A stretch of 64,000 bases of DNA from Symsagittifera roscoffensis (Eukaryota; Xenacoelomorpha; Acoela; Convolutidae). A model generated the notes under the pieces. That model had not been told where the DNA came from and made no database searches. It saw only the letters and a list, made by a program, of their open reading frames with translations. Made by a program: the position numbers and the translations under genes. Shown piece by piece: positions 51,761 through 62,644 of the stretch. Location of the stretch: the NCBI RefSeq assembly GCF_963678635.1, contig NC_087067.1, forward strand, positions 16,197,018 through 16,261,017, given 5' to 3'. The first letter of the stretch is position 1, and each line of letters begins with the position of its first letter.

Positions 51761-52441
51761 TCTTGATATTTTTCATATTCGATTTTTCCTGAATATATAA
51801 AGCAATCTTCGTTTTGAGTTTTGCTGTAAAATTTGCATCCAATAGTCATCAATACAAAAAAAAACGTATGAAAAATTGTTATTGAATTAATTTCCAAATT
51901 CTTATTGAATCAATCCCACAATTTGTCGCTCCAAAATCTACAGTAAAGCACAAAAATCATACCAAATTTTTCTCGAAAAAAGGAGAAAGGTTTGAAAATT
52001 CTTAAAAGCAATTCGAAAAATTCTATAGCAATATTTACTATTTTACTATTCAAAAAGCTTAAGATTATATCTACTGTTGATAAACTCATAGCGTCGATGA
52101 AAGGTTAAACAAAATGATTCATCGCTTTTGTCAAACAACTTTTTAACCTGGAAAAAATGTTTCTTCCAATTTGAAAACGCTCGATAATCGCAACCATAAA
52201 AGTAGTTTTTATTGATATATAATTAACATGACATATTGTAAATTGAAACATACATTTGTTGAAACATACATACATCTTCAAATCAGTCAAATCAACACAT
52301 AAACTTAACAAAAAGGTCAGTTTTTCAAAGCTTTTTAAAATTTTGAAAATGCGGAAAAGAAAAGAAGACAAAATATTGTCATCCAAGGCTTAGTTAGTTC
52401 TTTAATAGCTCAGTTGAAAATTATTTGAATGGTTCGCTAAC

Positions 52442-52647
52442 CTGTTCGTTGGGCTGGCCATGATGCTGGAATGGGGCTGAAGTGTCAACTGGCTCTGAAA
52501 TCTGTCTCCGTCCTCCCCCCGAACCCCCCGGTGGGTGCATTAGGAGGCTGTTGCTGCTGTATGTGGAGGGAGTCTGAGCCTGTGAAGGGTGGGAGGAAGA
52601 AGGGCGTCTGCCTACTGCACTGCTACTCACAGCTGTCATTGGGTAGT
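52442..52647 (-). CDS. Host gene, internal coding exon (S/P/G/Q-rich)
   Basis: The acceptor TTTTATTTAG|ACTACC (52647) completes a codon with the phase-1 donor of exon 62330-62644. The donor is GAACAG|GTTAGC at 52442, phase 0. The 206 bp encode a low-complexity stretch (SSSHPSQAQTPSTYSSNSLL, PPGGSGGGRR, PFQHHGQPNEQ). Phase agreement with both neighbours supports it. Reading past the donor would give a stop a few codons later. No domain is recognised. Confidence 0.8.
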
Positions 52648-52692
52648 CTAAATAAAACAGTTATTTAGACTACAAATTCTTAAATAAAAATT

Positions 52693-52724
52693 TTCGACAA
52701 ATTTTTAAATAAAAATTTGTCGAA
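52693..52724. repeat. Perfect hairpin, 14-bp arms, next to exon acceptor
   Basis: TTCGACAAATTTTT, loop AAAT, then AAAAATTTGTCGAA. It lies about 45 bp upstream (gene sense) of the acceptor of exon 52442-52647, close enough to affect branch-point access if it folds in the pre-mRNA. Confidence 0.85.
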
Positions 52725-52850
52725 AGCTTTTTTAAGGGTTTTTGTTAAGACATAACAATCCATGAGCCATTTCCTATTTTATTCGACTCGCTTTCAAATT
52801 ATAGATAACTTAAACTTTTTTGAGATTCATTGATTTTCATACTAAAGAAA

Positions 52851-53072
52851 CGACCAACAAATGAGCCGTTCAACTCCTCGCGGAGAATCGCTGTTGTGCC
52901 ACTGTTTAAGAACTACATGCAACCTTGTGGCTATTTTACTGGGGTGGGTAATTTTGCCTCACCCTCAAGCAATAATGACGGATCATGGTGGGCCTGGAAC
53001 GTCTGACCTTTTGGTTTAGAGGCGGAGACGTAACCACGTCACCACTGTTTCCTATCCGCTCCGCCACATCTT
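52851..53072 (-). repeat. SINE-like dispersed repeat, member C
   Basis: On the minus strand it starts with a box-A-like GGCGGAGCGGATAGG, then CAGGCCCACCATGATCCG and TTGAGGGTGAGGCAA, and ends GAGTTGAACGGCTCATTTG. It is the clearest member, with a tRNA-like head; about 220 bp. A box B is not convincing. Confidence 0.65.
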
Positions 53073-56000
53073 ACTTTACATTCATTTCTTTAGGTATTTT
53101 TGTATTTTTTTTGAGTTTTTCAATTCAAAATGAACGAACTCATTATTTTGATCACTCACAAAAACCCCTAGAAAAAAATACTCCATGGTATAAATCGAAA
53201 ATTTGTAGTGATAGTTGACCGTTTATGAGAAAAAAAAATTATATTTTTTCAAAAAAAATTCAAACGTTTTTTTTTAAAACTTTTATGGCTATCTACTAAA
53301 TATTGGCACCTCAAATTAACCATTGTAAAAACTAAATGACTTTTTCATTCAGCCAAAAAAAAATAAAATATGAAAATTGGCATGATTTTAAAAATAACTG
53401 GAAAATAATTTTTTAAGTTACATCCAACGTGTTACAAATATGTGCTGAAGTTTATATGGAGTAAATTCTGTCAATTCAGTTTTGGACTAGACTTTTGAGA
53501 GACAAAATGGCTGCGAAAGAGCAAAAAGTTGGCTATTATCCATTGACAACGACAACATCAGTTCATTTCAAACGTCGTCTCGTAGACTGAAACCGCTTCT
53601 TATAAACACTATCGGTCGGTGTGTGGAATAAAAAAGAAGCCAAAGGGACCAAATTAACTGACCCTCCCCTAAAGTAGTTCAGGAGGGGGGGGGGGGTTGT
53701 TAACTTGGCTCTAGGATGAAACTTTTAGTCAGACAGAATCTAGCGTTTTGCACGCAGCGTTAAATATTTTTAGTCCACAATAATTTTTGGTGGCGGAGGA
53801 TCTTAACAAGGGGAAGGATGTTAACTTGCTCCAATCGAATAAAGCTCGAAATATTTCAGTGCCAGATGTCACAGCAACTTCAGTTTTGCTAGAAACGAAT
53901 TTAGTCTCAAGTATTCGAATGAATAAAAAGTTACCGAATGACCAAAAAAACATCGACTGATGTGCACAATTTTATAGTTAGCTTCGAACGTCCAAAAGAT
54001 TTTCCATTTTATTAGGATTCAATGTCATTTTTACTTTAACTACAATGCATTTTGTTGAAGTATTTGCGATACACAAACCTACTGGTGTTTTAACTTCTAT
54101 GAATAAAAAAATACAATCAAATAGTCCCCCTTCAAAAAATCTAAACCATCGCGTTTTCATTTGATGGAAGAGTGAATTTGGATTGAACTTACGAAAAATA
54201 GGATACTTTTGGCAGCAATAAATTATTAAAACAATCAATCATATCAACATAATGATATTCAAAAAGGAGGAGTTTGCATAATGAAATTGAGATGAATTAA
54301 AAGTCCGGGCGGCAAAAAAGACCCTCAAAATTTCCATTTTAGATTAAGAGTGTGAATTTATTTCAGAGAGCTGATGAAAAAACCGTGGAAAATTTTTCCG
54401 TTGAACTTGCAATTTGAATGGAAAAGAGCAGACCTGAGATGTTTTTTTTTCTTCAAGGAGAAATTAAAATTAGTAATCAGACATCTGATAAAATTTTCAG
54501 AAAGTCCAATTTGGAACAAAAGAAAAGATGAAAACAAAATTAATTCAACTCGCCACTTCGCAGTTGATAGTTTCAGAAAACTTGAAGGGAAGCATGCCGA
54601 TTTTGATACCGCTTTGAAATTGATAACATCTTTCAAAAGGAACTTGAAGCTCAAATTGAAATTAAAAAACTTTCAATATGATAGCGAGGGTATATTTTTG
54701 GCCTTTGAATTTAACGCTTTATTGTGTCACATTAAACTTCCCTTGTACTATATATGACCCGAAAATTGAACAAAAAATTGAACCAATTTTTTTGCAGCCA
54801 AAAAGGGAAATCAAGCATAATTTCACCATGATTAGTCGCACACTATAGCACGGACTGAAAAACTAAGTCGCCCACAGGGATATTACATTTGATATGATGC
54901 AGTAGCGTGCCAAGGGGGTTTAAATAAGCAGTGATCAAACCCCCTTCACTTTTTGACTCACTTGCCTGAAATGTTTATAACCCCCCCCCCCCCCCTTAGT
55001 ATTTTTTTTCCTGCACCAATTTTTATTGCATCCACATAAAATGTGAAAACTTAACATTTCAGTGGAAGGAAACGCACAAGGGGGTGATGATTGGTTCTCC
55101 AATTAAGATAAGCGAAGCTGCATTTGAAGGCTAATAGGGAAAGTTTGTCAGAGGACCAGGGCAGAGTCTTTGGAAAAAGACAAATGGGAGAATGAAAAAG
55201 GGCATTTAATTCAGACATGGATAAGACCAATTTAAAGTCATGCTGGCGCTCCAGACTGTCATCGCAAGAGACAACTCCCATCAGGAAAAGACAGGGGGGT
55301 CATTTATAGTGCTTGGAATTGGAGGGGGCGTTGATTTATTTCACATTTCATTCTGATTTTCATAAGTGCCCTGAACATTGCTACACTCGGGTTCTAAAAA
55401 GACAAGAGGATGTCAAAATAAAATTTAATAAAAGACTACCCCTGTCTTGTTAATGCTTGATTGATAGCCTTAATCAAGTTAGCCCTCGTCGCATTATAAT
55501 ATTTAATTTGTGATGAAAGAATCAAGCGAGACTGGTTTAGTTAAGAAAAAAGATAAAAGAGTAGGGGAAAGTTGTGACAATTTTTTTTCAGCAAAAACTG
55601 TAGAAAAAAAATGTTCAAGCTGAAAAAACTATAAACTTGTTGTAACTTCATCAAAAAAATTCAGGAAAAAGTTCAGTTGTTACTTGGACAACTAAAAATT
55701 TACATGAAAAAAATTCACATTGCAGTTTAAAAGGTGGTTGAACCCTTTTATATTACACTTGTACCATTTGACATTCCGCTCTGTTCTCCTAAAAAGTAGC
55801 AGGATCGATTTCCAAAAAGAGCATTAGAGCAGCTCAACTGCAGCATAAGAAAAAAACGTCCAGTTGGGAATTATAAAACCGATTGGGGTCTTAAAATTAG
55901 ATCGATTAAATATGTCCTCTCAGTTCATCCCTAATGTAAGCTACCTGTCACTAGGCGACTTCCTTAATTTCCACACCCTTGGGTTACAATCACCCCAATA

Positions 56001-59000
56001 CACCCACCCAATACTTCCTCGACACCCCCTTTTTTCACCGCTTGCAATCCACCTCATTCCTTTTTCTACCCGTTCAAAGCCCACCTGAAAATCCTTTGAG
56101 TCAACTCGTTAAAATTTCCCCCACGGCAGAATGAAAAAAATGCGATCGATCTCTATTCAGCAGAATTAGACTCCGAATTGTTCCCCCTTAAATTGATACC
56201 TGCCAAAGAACAAAAAACATGACGTTATTTTTTCAGTTGCGTCAAAGTTTTTCTGCGTCGCCCCGAAGGTTTCTAGTTGAAATAAAGACATTCTGACGTT
56301 AGATACGCTAAGTCATGCTGGTTAAATTAGCCTCTCTTTTGAACATCAATTTAGTTTTTCCATTGATGACTCTGAATTAAATTGGGGTCTATTTTGTGAC
56401 CTTTTCAATGCTCTAGTTCAATTTTTCAAAGAATTTTATTTCAAAACGACCACAATTTCTAAATTCTGATCAGACTTTAGATAGGAATTGCAAAAAATTA
56501 TGCGTAAAACAAACTCTGGTTTCGATTGTAATTTTTACTGTTTTAAGCTCTTTTTACTCGTTTTGTTACTCGTTTTACTTCCAATTTTGGGCGGCAAACT
56601 TCATTTTTTTAATGAAAAGAAATATTCGTTAGGTTTTTTGATCTAAGAAATTGCAAATCCTTAAACCTGTCTCACATAAAAGACTATTTTATTGAACAGA
56701 TTAAGAAAACTGTCTTTAAGAAAATTCTCAGCGAAACAGAATTATGTTAAATCTGTAAAGAATTTTTATTGCCTTTGATTTATATTTTACAAGAAAGGAA
56801 AGTTGGGAATTAACAAACAAAGTGCGGTTTGATCCGTGTGGTTTTTATGGACTTGTATATTGGCATGAAAAAGCTAGATTTAAAGTGGGCGATAACTTAA
56901 TCCCCTTTCATTCAATTTCACCCCCTCCGAACTGTAGCTAGTATTTCATGACACACTGAATGACAAGTTAAAAAAATGTCTTTTTATTAAGTGTCAAAAT
57001 GACTCGTAAATAAACACTGTGCCCGCTCAGCAGGTAACTTCAATGCAATTATAATTTTAAGTTACGTTTATGATGATTGCTAAAATTAGATTGGTAAACT
57101 TTAATTTGTTCGGGGATAATGTTGAGGCCGTGACAGGTTAGCATGAGTCAGAGTGATTAGCTATTTTTTTTCATCATCAGAACTTAATAACAATGAATGC
57201 AATGAATACAATTACATAGTTAATTGCAGTGGCGGATTAAGGGGGGAGGGGAGTGCAAACGACTTTGTCGTTCAATCATGGATCCGACCCCTGGTCACTC
57301 AAAGCCCCCCCCCCCCCCCCTCTTTGGTAGTGTTTCACGACTTCCATGTCTCGGTCGAAGTACCCTAAAACTTGCACTGTTTCAAAGCGGAATAAAATCC
57401 ACAATTATAAACATGAAAATTTTTTGGTTAAACAAAAACTGAAAAAAAAACTGAAAAAAAGTTTCCGATTTGGGAAACAGGAAAAGAATAGAAACATTTA
57501 GGAAGACAAAGACTCACAAATCAGCAAAAAAACTAATTCGGTTATTCATTAAAAACCTTATTTTTTGAATGGATTATGGAAGCCCAACATATTTGCATTA
57601 GTAAACCAACATGTCTTAGTAAACAAATTTTTCTTGTCATCTGAATGAAATAATTCCTGCAAATAATCTGTCAATACCAATAAAAGTAAAAACCTGATCG
57701 CACTAATCTGTTTTGGCATTTTTGACTAAATTAAACATTTACTTTCGCTGATGCACACCCTATTTTGGCAAATAAATTTATGAAGATTAGCCAAATTATT
57801 TGGGTCATTTGCCTTTTTTATGATGTTTTTGTTCTTTTTTTTTCAGTTTAACCTTCATTTTTTTGATAAATTAAATTATAACTGCAGGGAGATTTTTTCA
57901 CAGAAAAATAAAAAAAATTAGTGGAAGGCATAATAACACACTGTTGTAAAAAAAGATAAGCTTAACTTAGCATTGTAATAATATGGGTGAAATAGCCCCG
58001 GTCAATTTAAGTTTTCCGCTAGTTGAAATGCATCTGGGAAATCAATGAGTTGATTTAGAGTCCAGTGAGATAATCTATTAAGAAGTTGAATGAATCATCA
58101 ACGAGGAGTCGACGATAGCCGGGAGGAGTTTGGTAGGAGGAGGGAGGGGGGGGGGGGTTAAGGGGAAAAGACGAGGGGGAAATAAAAAAACAGGACTTGA
58201 TCTGACTACAGGAAGTTATTAAATTACGGTCGGGACATAATTAATCATTTTTCAGTTCCTGAATTATTAATCCAAGCGATGAAAAATGGTTCAGGAGATT
58301 GATTTTGCAGTTGACGAAATATCATAATTTTGGAAGAATTGCCATCATTTTACTCTTTCAATCGAATGGAGCATTTTTTCCTATTTCACACGATAAAAAG
58401 CAGAAGACTTCTTTGACTTCATGAACAAAAATGGCAGAAATATATACGCCTTTGAAATTACAATTTTGAAAAAATGAAATTGTTCCATTTTTTCCTAAAA
58501 ACAGACAGCACCTGCGGCAATTTCCACAAATTGACATTTGAACGGATCTAGTTGAATTGTTCAATTTTTGGACTAAATCAAAATTTATGAATAGAATATA
58601 AACTGCTTAGCAAAATCCGGACGTTTAAGCATATGTGGCTAATTTTGACTGCTTCAGACTCTTAATTAGATGAAAAAATACAAGTCAGTTACTGGAAGAG
58701 TTCGTATGAACAATTACTACTTCAGCTTTTTGAGTCTATCGCAAAAAAAAATGCTCGCAGGCCGCAATGACTGACATTTTTACGGGCTATTTGAAATAAA
58801 AAAATTTGACAGCCCACTTCTTCATGATTTAGTTACAATATGAAGTAAACATCAATACGAATAAATAGGACGTAATTTAATACCAGTGGAATCGAAAAGC
58901 AGCACAGAAACTTCTGACCAACTGCATGTTCATTGTTAGGCCCAATTCAACAGTTTAATAAGTTCCTCTCAATTGCCTGGATCTAAAGTTGTCAAAAAAG

Positions 59001-59157
59001 ACTGCCGTTAATTTCACTGGCAACTCATAAGGGTTAAAAAAAAGGTGTCACATTAAAAAACTATTGAACGTAATTGGGATTCCAAAAAAAAAATTTTAAC
59101 AAAAAATTTCTCAATGCCGAGAAAAACCTATCCGAATTTTTCCTTAAATAAACAAGA

Positions 59158-59211
59158 CTGTTCGCATATCAGGGCAAAGCCCTAAATGTTCCTACTGCCC
59201 CTTAATCGGTA
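59158..59211 (+). repeat. Short dispersed repeat, first copy
   Basis: Shares about 50 bp (CATATCAGGGCAAAGC ... CTACTGCCCCTTA) with 63590-63646 in the same orientation. Origin unknown; possibly the end of a transposon family. Confidence 0.5.
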
Positions 59212-59628
59212 TGGAATAGTTGTTGTTTGCTAAAGAAAATATTTTATAACCAGAAACTTTGGACAATATTTTCAAATTTTTGACAATTAGTTAATGCGAC
59301 TGATTAGCTTATCTCAGTTTATTTTGGAACATTTTGTTGTGCGGGATAATTCTCCGCGCATAAACAAATCTCATTAGATTTTCGGCATCATAATTAAAAT
59401 CTTCTAATCGCGCATAAATTAATTTAAAGCATGACCAAATTGGCAATTTTCAGAACCCCATAACTATACAAAAATTATCGGAGGGAAAAAATCTCTTTAC
59501 ATTTGAACTAATGGAGTCGACAAACTTATTGGGGTTTGAAATTTTTTTTTGTAAGTAACTATTATTTCGATCGGCCAAAAACCACTAAGAAAACCACCCC
59601 GAGCACAAATATTCCGCATTTCTTCGGA

Positions 59629-60293
59629 AGTCGGAACAATAAGAAAAGAACTTGAACAGAAGTTAAAGGCCGACCTCCAGATTTAGTTCCACTAGAATTC
59701 TACTAGTCGGAACAATAAGAAAAGAACTTGAACAGAAGTTAAAGAACGACCTCCAAATTTAGTTCCACTAGAATTCTACTAGTCGGAACAATAAGAAAAG
59801 AACTTGAACAGAAGTTAAAGAACGACCTCCAGATTTAGTTCCACTAGAATTCTACTAGTCGGAACAATAAGAAAAGAACTTGAACAGAAGTTAAAGGCCG
59901 ACCTCCAGATTTAGTTCCACTAGAATTCTACTAGTCGGAACAATAAGAAAAGAACTTGAACAGAAGTTAAAGAACGACCTCCAAATTTAGTTCCACTAGA
60001 ATTCTACTAGTCGGAACAATAAGAAAAGAACTTGAACAGAAGTTAAAGAACGACCTCCAGATTTAGTTCCACTAGAATTCTACTAGTCGGAACAATAAGA
60101 AAAGAACTTGAACAGAAGTTAAAGGCCGACCTCCAGATTTAGTTCCACTAGAATTCTACTAGTCGGAACAATAAGAAAAGAACTTGAACAGAAGTTAAAG
60201 AACGCCCTCGAGATTTAGTTCCACTAGAATTCTACTAGCCGGAACAATAAGAAAAGAACTTGAACAGAAGTTAAAGAACGACCTCCAGATTTA
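59629..60293. repeat. 76-bp tandem array, 8.75 units, three-unit higher-order period
   Basis: Units begin AGTCGGAACAATAAG at 59629, 59705, 59781, 59857, 59933, 60009, 60085 and 60161, with a partial unit at 60237. Variant bases cycle in threes: units 1, 4 and 7 read GGCCGACCTCCAG; 2 and 5 read GAACGACCTCCAA; 3, 6 and 9 read GAACGACCTCCAG; unit 8 is further changed. The array therefore grew as 228-bp trimers. It is a minisatellite within a host intron. Confidence 0.95.
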
Positions 60294-60854
60294 AAAATAA
60301 TAGAATTAATTCTACGCGAATTATTTATGGGTGACGATTGAGCCCACACCCTAAACATACTCCATATTGGAGTGAGACAAGCTAATTGGTCGTACTTCTT
60401 CCATGTGTGACACAAATTAAACACTTAGTATTTGATGTTTTTATCAGCACAAAGTACATAGTTTGTCAGCTTTGACCTTCGTGGCTTTGACCTGATATAA
60501 AATCACTTTTGAAACACTATATTAACTATTCAGTAGCGATTCGTGCATTTTCCACCTATTTCAATAGCCTTGTTTGTATTAGTAAAAACATGAAGTGTTG
60601 GACAACAATTTTGAAAAAAAAAGTTTTCTTTAATTTTCAATTTTTCTTAAACAAAGTCTGGATATTCTGTGCTATTTGACCGAAAACCAGCTGTTCTTAT
60701 TTCAGTTTTCCTTTTCTTTCATGAGTGAAGCAAAAACTTGCTTTGAGTGAGGGAAAATTTTTGGTGTCAAATGGTTCATCTACAAATTTTCGGTTTCGAC
60801 AATTTATCATGTTCCAATTTGAAATCCAGATTGCTGAAAAACATTGCTATTATG

Positions 60855-61231
60855 CAGGGGTGGATTAAAGGGCCGAGAGGGGGCGAACCGCTCCCTTTCA
60901 GCGAATCGATTACTTTGCAACCAAAAAACATTTACTTTTCGACATCATCTAAACACTTTTCGAACACTTATTGATCGACCAAAGCTAAGTTTCTTAAGAA
61001 GCGCAAGAAACCCAAAACATTTTACGATGAAGGGAGGAGCGCGCACCGAAAAATTGCAACTTTTTTATCAGTATTTTTCAATAAGTCCCAGAACTATTTT
61101 TTTTTGCTGATTGACAAGGCCTGTTTTTCAAAAAAAAAATGGCAAGATGAGGTCTTAATAGTTTTTCTGTAAAATTCAGAAAATCAGTTTGGTCGACCAA
61201 ATTTTGCCTCATCCTAGATCTGCCCCCACTA
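60855..61231. mobile_element. Possible hAT-like MITE, about 377 bp
   Basis: The left end CAGGGGTGGATTAAAGG and the inverse right end TAGTGGGGGCAGATCTAGG resemble the ends of the 27392 MITE. The flanks CTATTATG and CTATATGT are close to an 8-bp duplication if one base was lost. Weaker than the first element. Confidence 0.45.
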
Positions 61232-62329
61232 CTATATGTGTAAACTTTTTCTTTCCACATGCCCAAAGGTGGTGATTTTAGTTCCAATTACTCATCCGCC
61301 AAATTGCAAGGTGTCGAGGAAAACTATTCTGAAAACTCTGTTTTCAGATCAGATTAGATGAAGTTTGATTAGGGGCAGGGATTCGTCAAGATTAAGAATT
61401 TCTCAAAATTTGAAAACACATTGATAATTTTTGATTTCTCTTCAAATGTCTTGTTAAGTTGGTTGGCGCCTAGCTATTTTAACTGCATTTGTTGACTTTG
61501 TGTCTCAAATTGCCTCAATTTTTTTCCGTTTGGCTCGCTAAACAAAAAAGCCAAGATGTGAAAAGCGTATCAAAAATAATATTTTTAGATATGCAATAAA
61601 AATCATAATCTAAGCTCAGATGCGCGCTCTTGTTTGCAATTGCTGACTTCTTATCCATTAATGATGCAATAAACTGCATATATTCGCGCTTTTACAACAC
61701 ATTTGGCCCTAGGCCTAAGACAACATTCATTATACTCACTGCAGCTTTTAGCATCCTTGTTCTGTGGTTTATTATACCATCAGTGATCCCATTTTACTAT
61801 CGCCATTCATCAAAACTCTCGCGTCTATTTAACTAAGGTCCCCCTCCATGGGGAATAGCGGGGGAGTTGATGAGAGCAGTAAATTATGCAGAAGGTGTAA
61901 AAACATTTAAATTTGAGTCTAAAATCTGCCTGCCTTACCCAAAAACAGTTGATTTTTCTTTATTCCTCTTCATTTTTGATGCTAATGTGAAATTGGAGAT
62001 TTATTTGTGATGACAATTTTTTTGACTGAAGACTGCGTGAAACTGTATTTGATTGAAATACTATTTCAAAAAGTAGACAAAAAACGAAATTTCTGTGATA
62101 ATCGAATTTAAAAAATGGATTTACCATGATCATTCATATGTTAATGGACATCACAGAGTTGTATCCCCAGGAAATATCTTTCATTCAAAAAAGTTGAATC
62201 AATCTTGCTCTACGATTTTTTTTTCACATCACGAGCACGAGACCTTCAAAGTCATTAGTAATCGCTTTGAATCCTTATCTTTAGAAGTGTGATTTTCGGC
62301 CAAGAAGAATTTATGCTAATTGAACTCAC

Positions 62330-62644
62330 TGTAGGGTAACGTTGATTCTTGTGACGTAATGATTCCATCATAAGGAGGTGTCGGCGCATTATTCCCCATG
62401 TGGTATGGAGGCTGCTCCACCGTCACGTGACCTTCTAGCTTCAGTTTAGGCAGGGGGGAGGGGACCTGTGCGTATGAAACTGCCCCGGGGCCAGAGGGGT
62501 TGGGGCGATGATGGGGTCCAGAAGATGAGTAATTGTGGTTGGAGGTATCGAAGGAAGACTGAGAACTGTTGAGTCCTCCGATTCCTGAAGAGGGGGAGGA
62601 GGCGACGACTGCTAGGGGGTTCTCGTGAATATTAGGGATTGAGC
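62330..62644 (-). CDS. Host gene, internal coding exon
   Basis: The acceptor is a T-run then GGTTTCAG|GCTCAATCC (62644), entering in phase 1. The donor is CCTACA|GTGAGT at 62330, leaving in phase 1. The 315 bp encode 105 codons without stops: SIPNIHENPLAVVASSP, then VSYAQVPSPLPKLKLEGHV and PYHMGNNAPTPPYDG. Regular Pro/Tyr motifs such as PPYD and PPYH could bind WW or SH3 domains. The protein is not identified; upstream exons lie beyond the window. Confidence 0.8.

Larger units (their letters stand above)
47999..52441 (-). other. Host intron segment upstream of the retroelement
   Basis: In gene sense this runs from the donor of exon 52442-52647 to the insertion. It holds the SINE-like member B, a perfect hairpin (51381-51413) and a relative of the 27392 MITE around 51600-51760. 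The rest is AT-rich unique-looking sequence without coding character. Confidence 0.6.
52648..62329 (-). other. Large host intron (9.7 kb)
   Basis: Phase-1 intron between two host exons. It contains a hairpin (52693-52724), the SINE-like member C, several long G or C runs (near 53680, 54980, 57305 and 58150), the tandem array 59629-60293 and the element 60855-61231. A CAGTGGCGGATTAAGG end at 57227 looks like a lone transposon terminus. Open frames such as 54374-54757 and 61630-61836 show no coding support. Confidence 0.65.

Noticed and set aside
54374-54757. 127-codon plus-strand frame in the host intron
   Set aside because: Composition is K/F/L-rich as expected from AT-rich DNA; no motif, no splice support and no second copy.
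57227-57360. Second complete MITE starting CAGTGGCGGATTAAGG
   Set aside because: Only one terminus is visible; no matching right end or target duplication was found, so it is mentioned only within the intron entry.
59629-60293. CRISPR-like array
   Set aside because: Units are contiguous 76-bp repeats without unique spacers, in a eukaryotic intron.
61630-61836. 68-codon plus-strand frame with a hydrophobic segment
   Set aside because: No ATG at its start and no neighbour or motif; opposite strand to the host gene. Not enough to call a gene.
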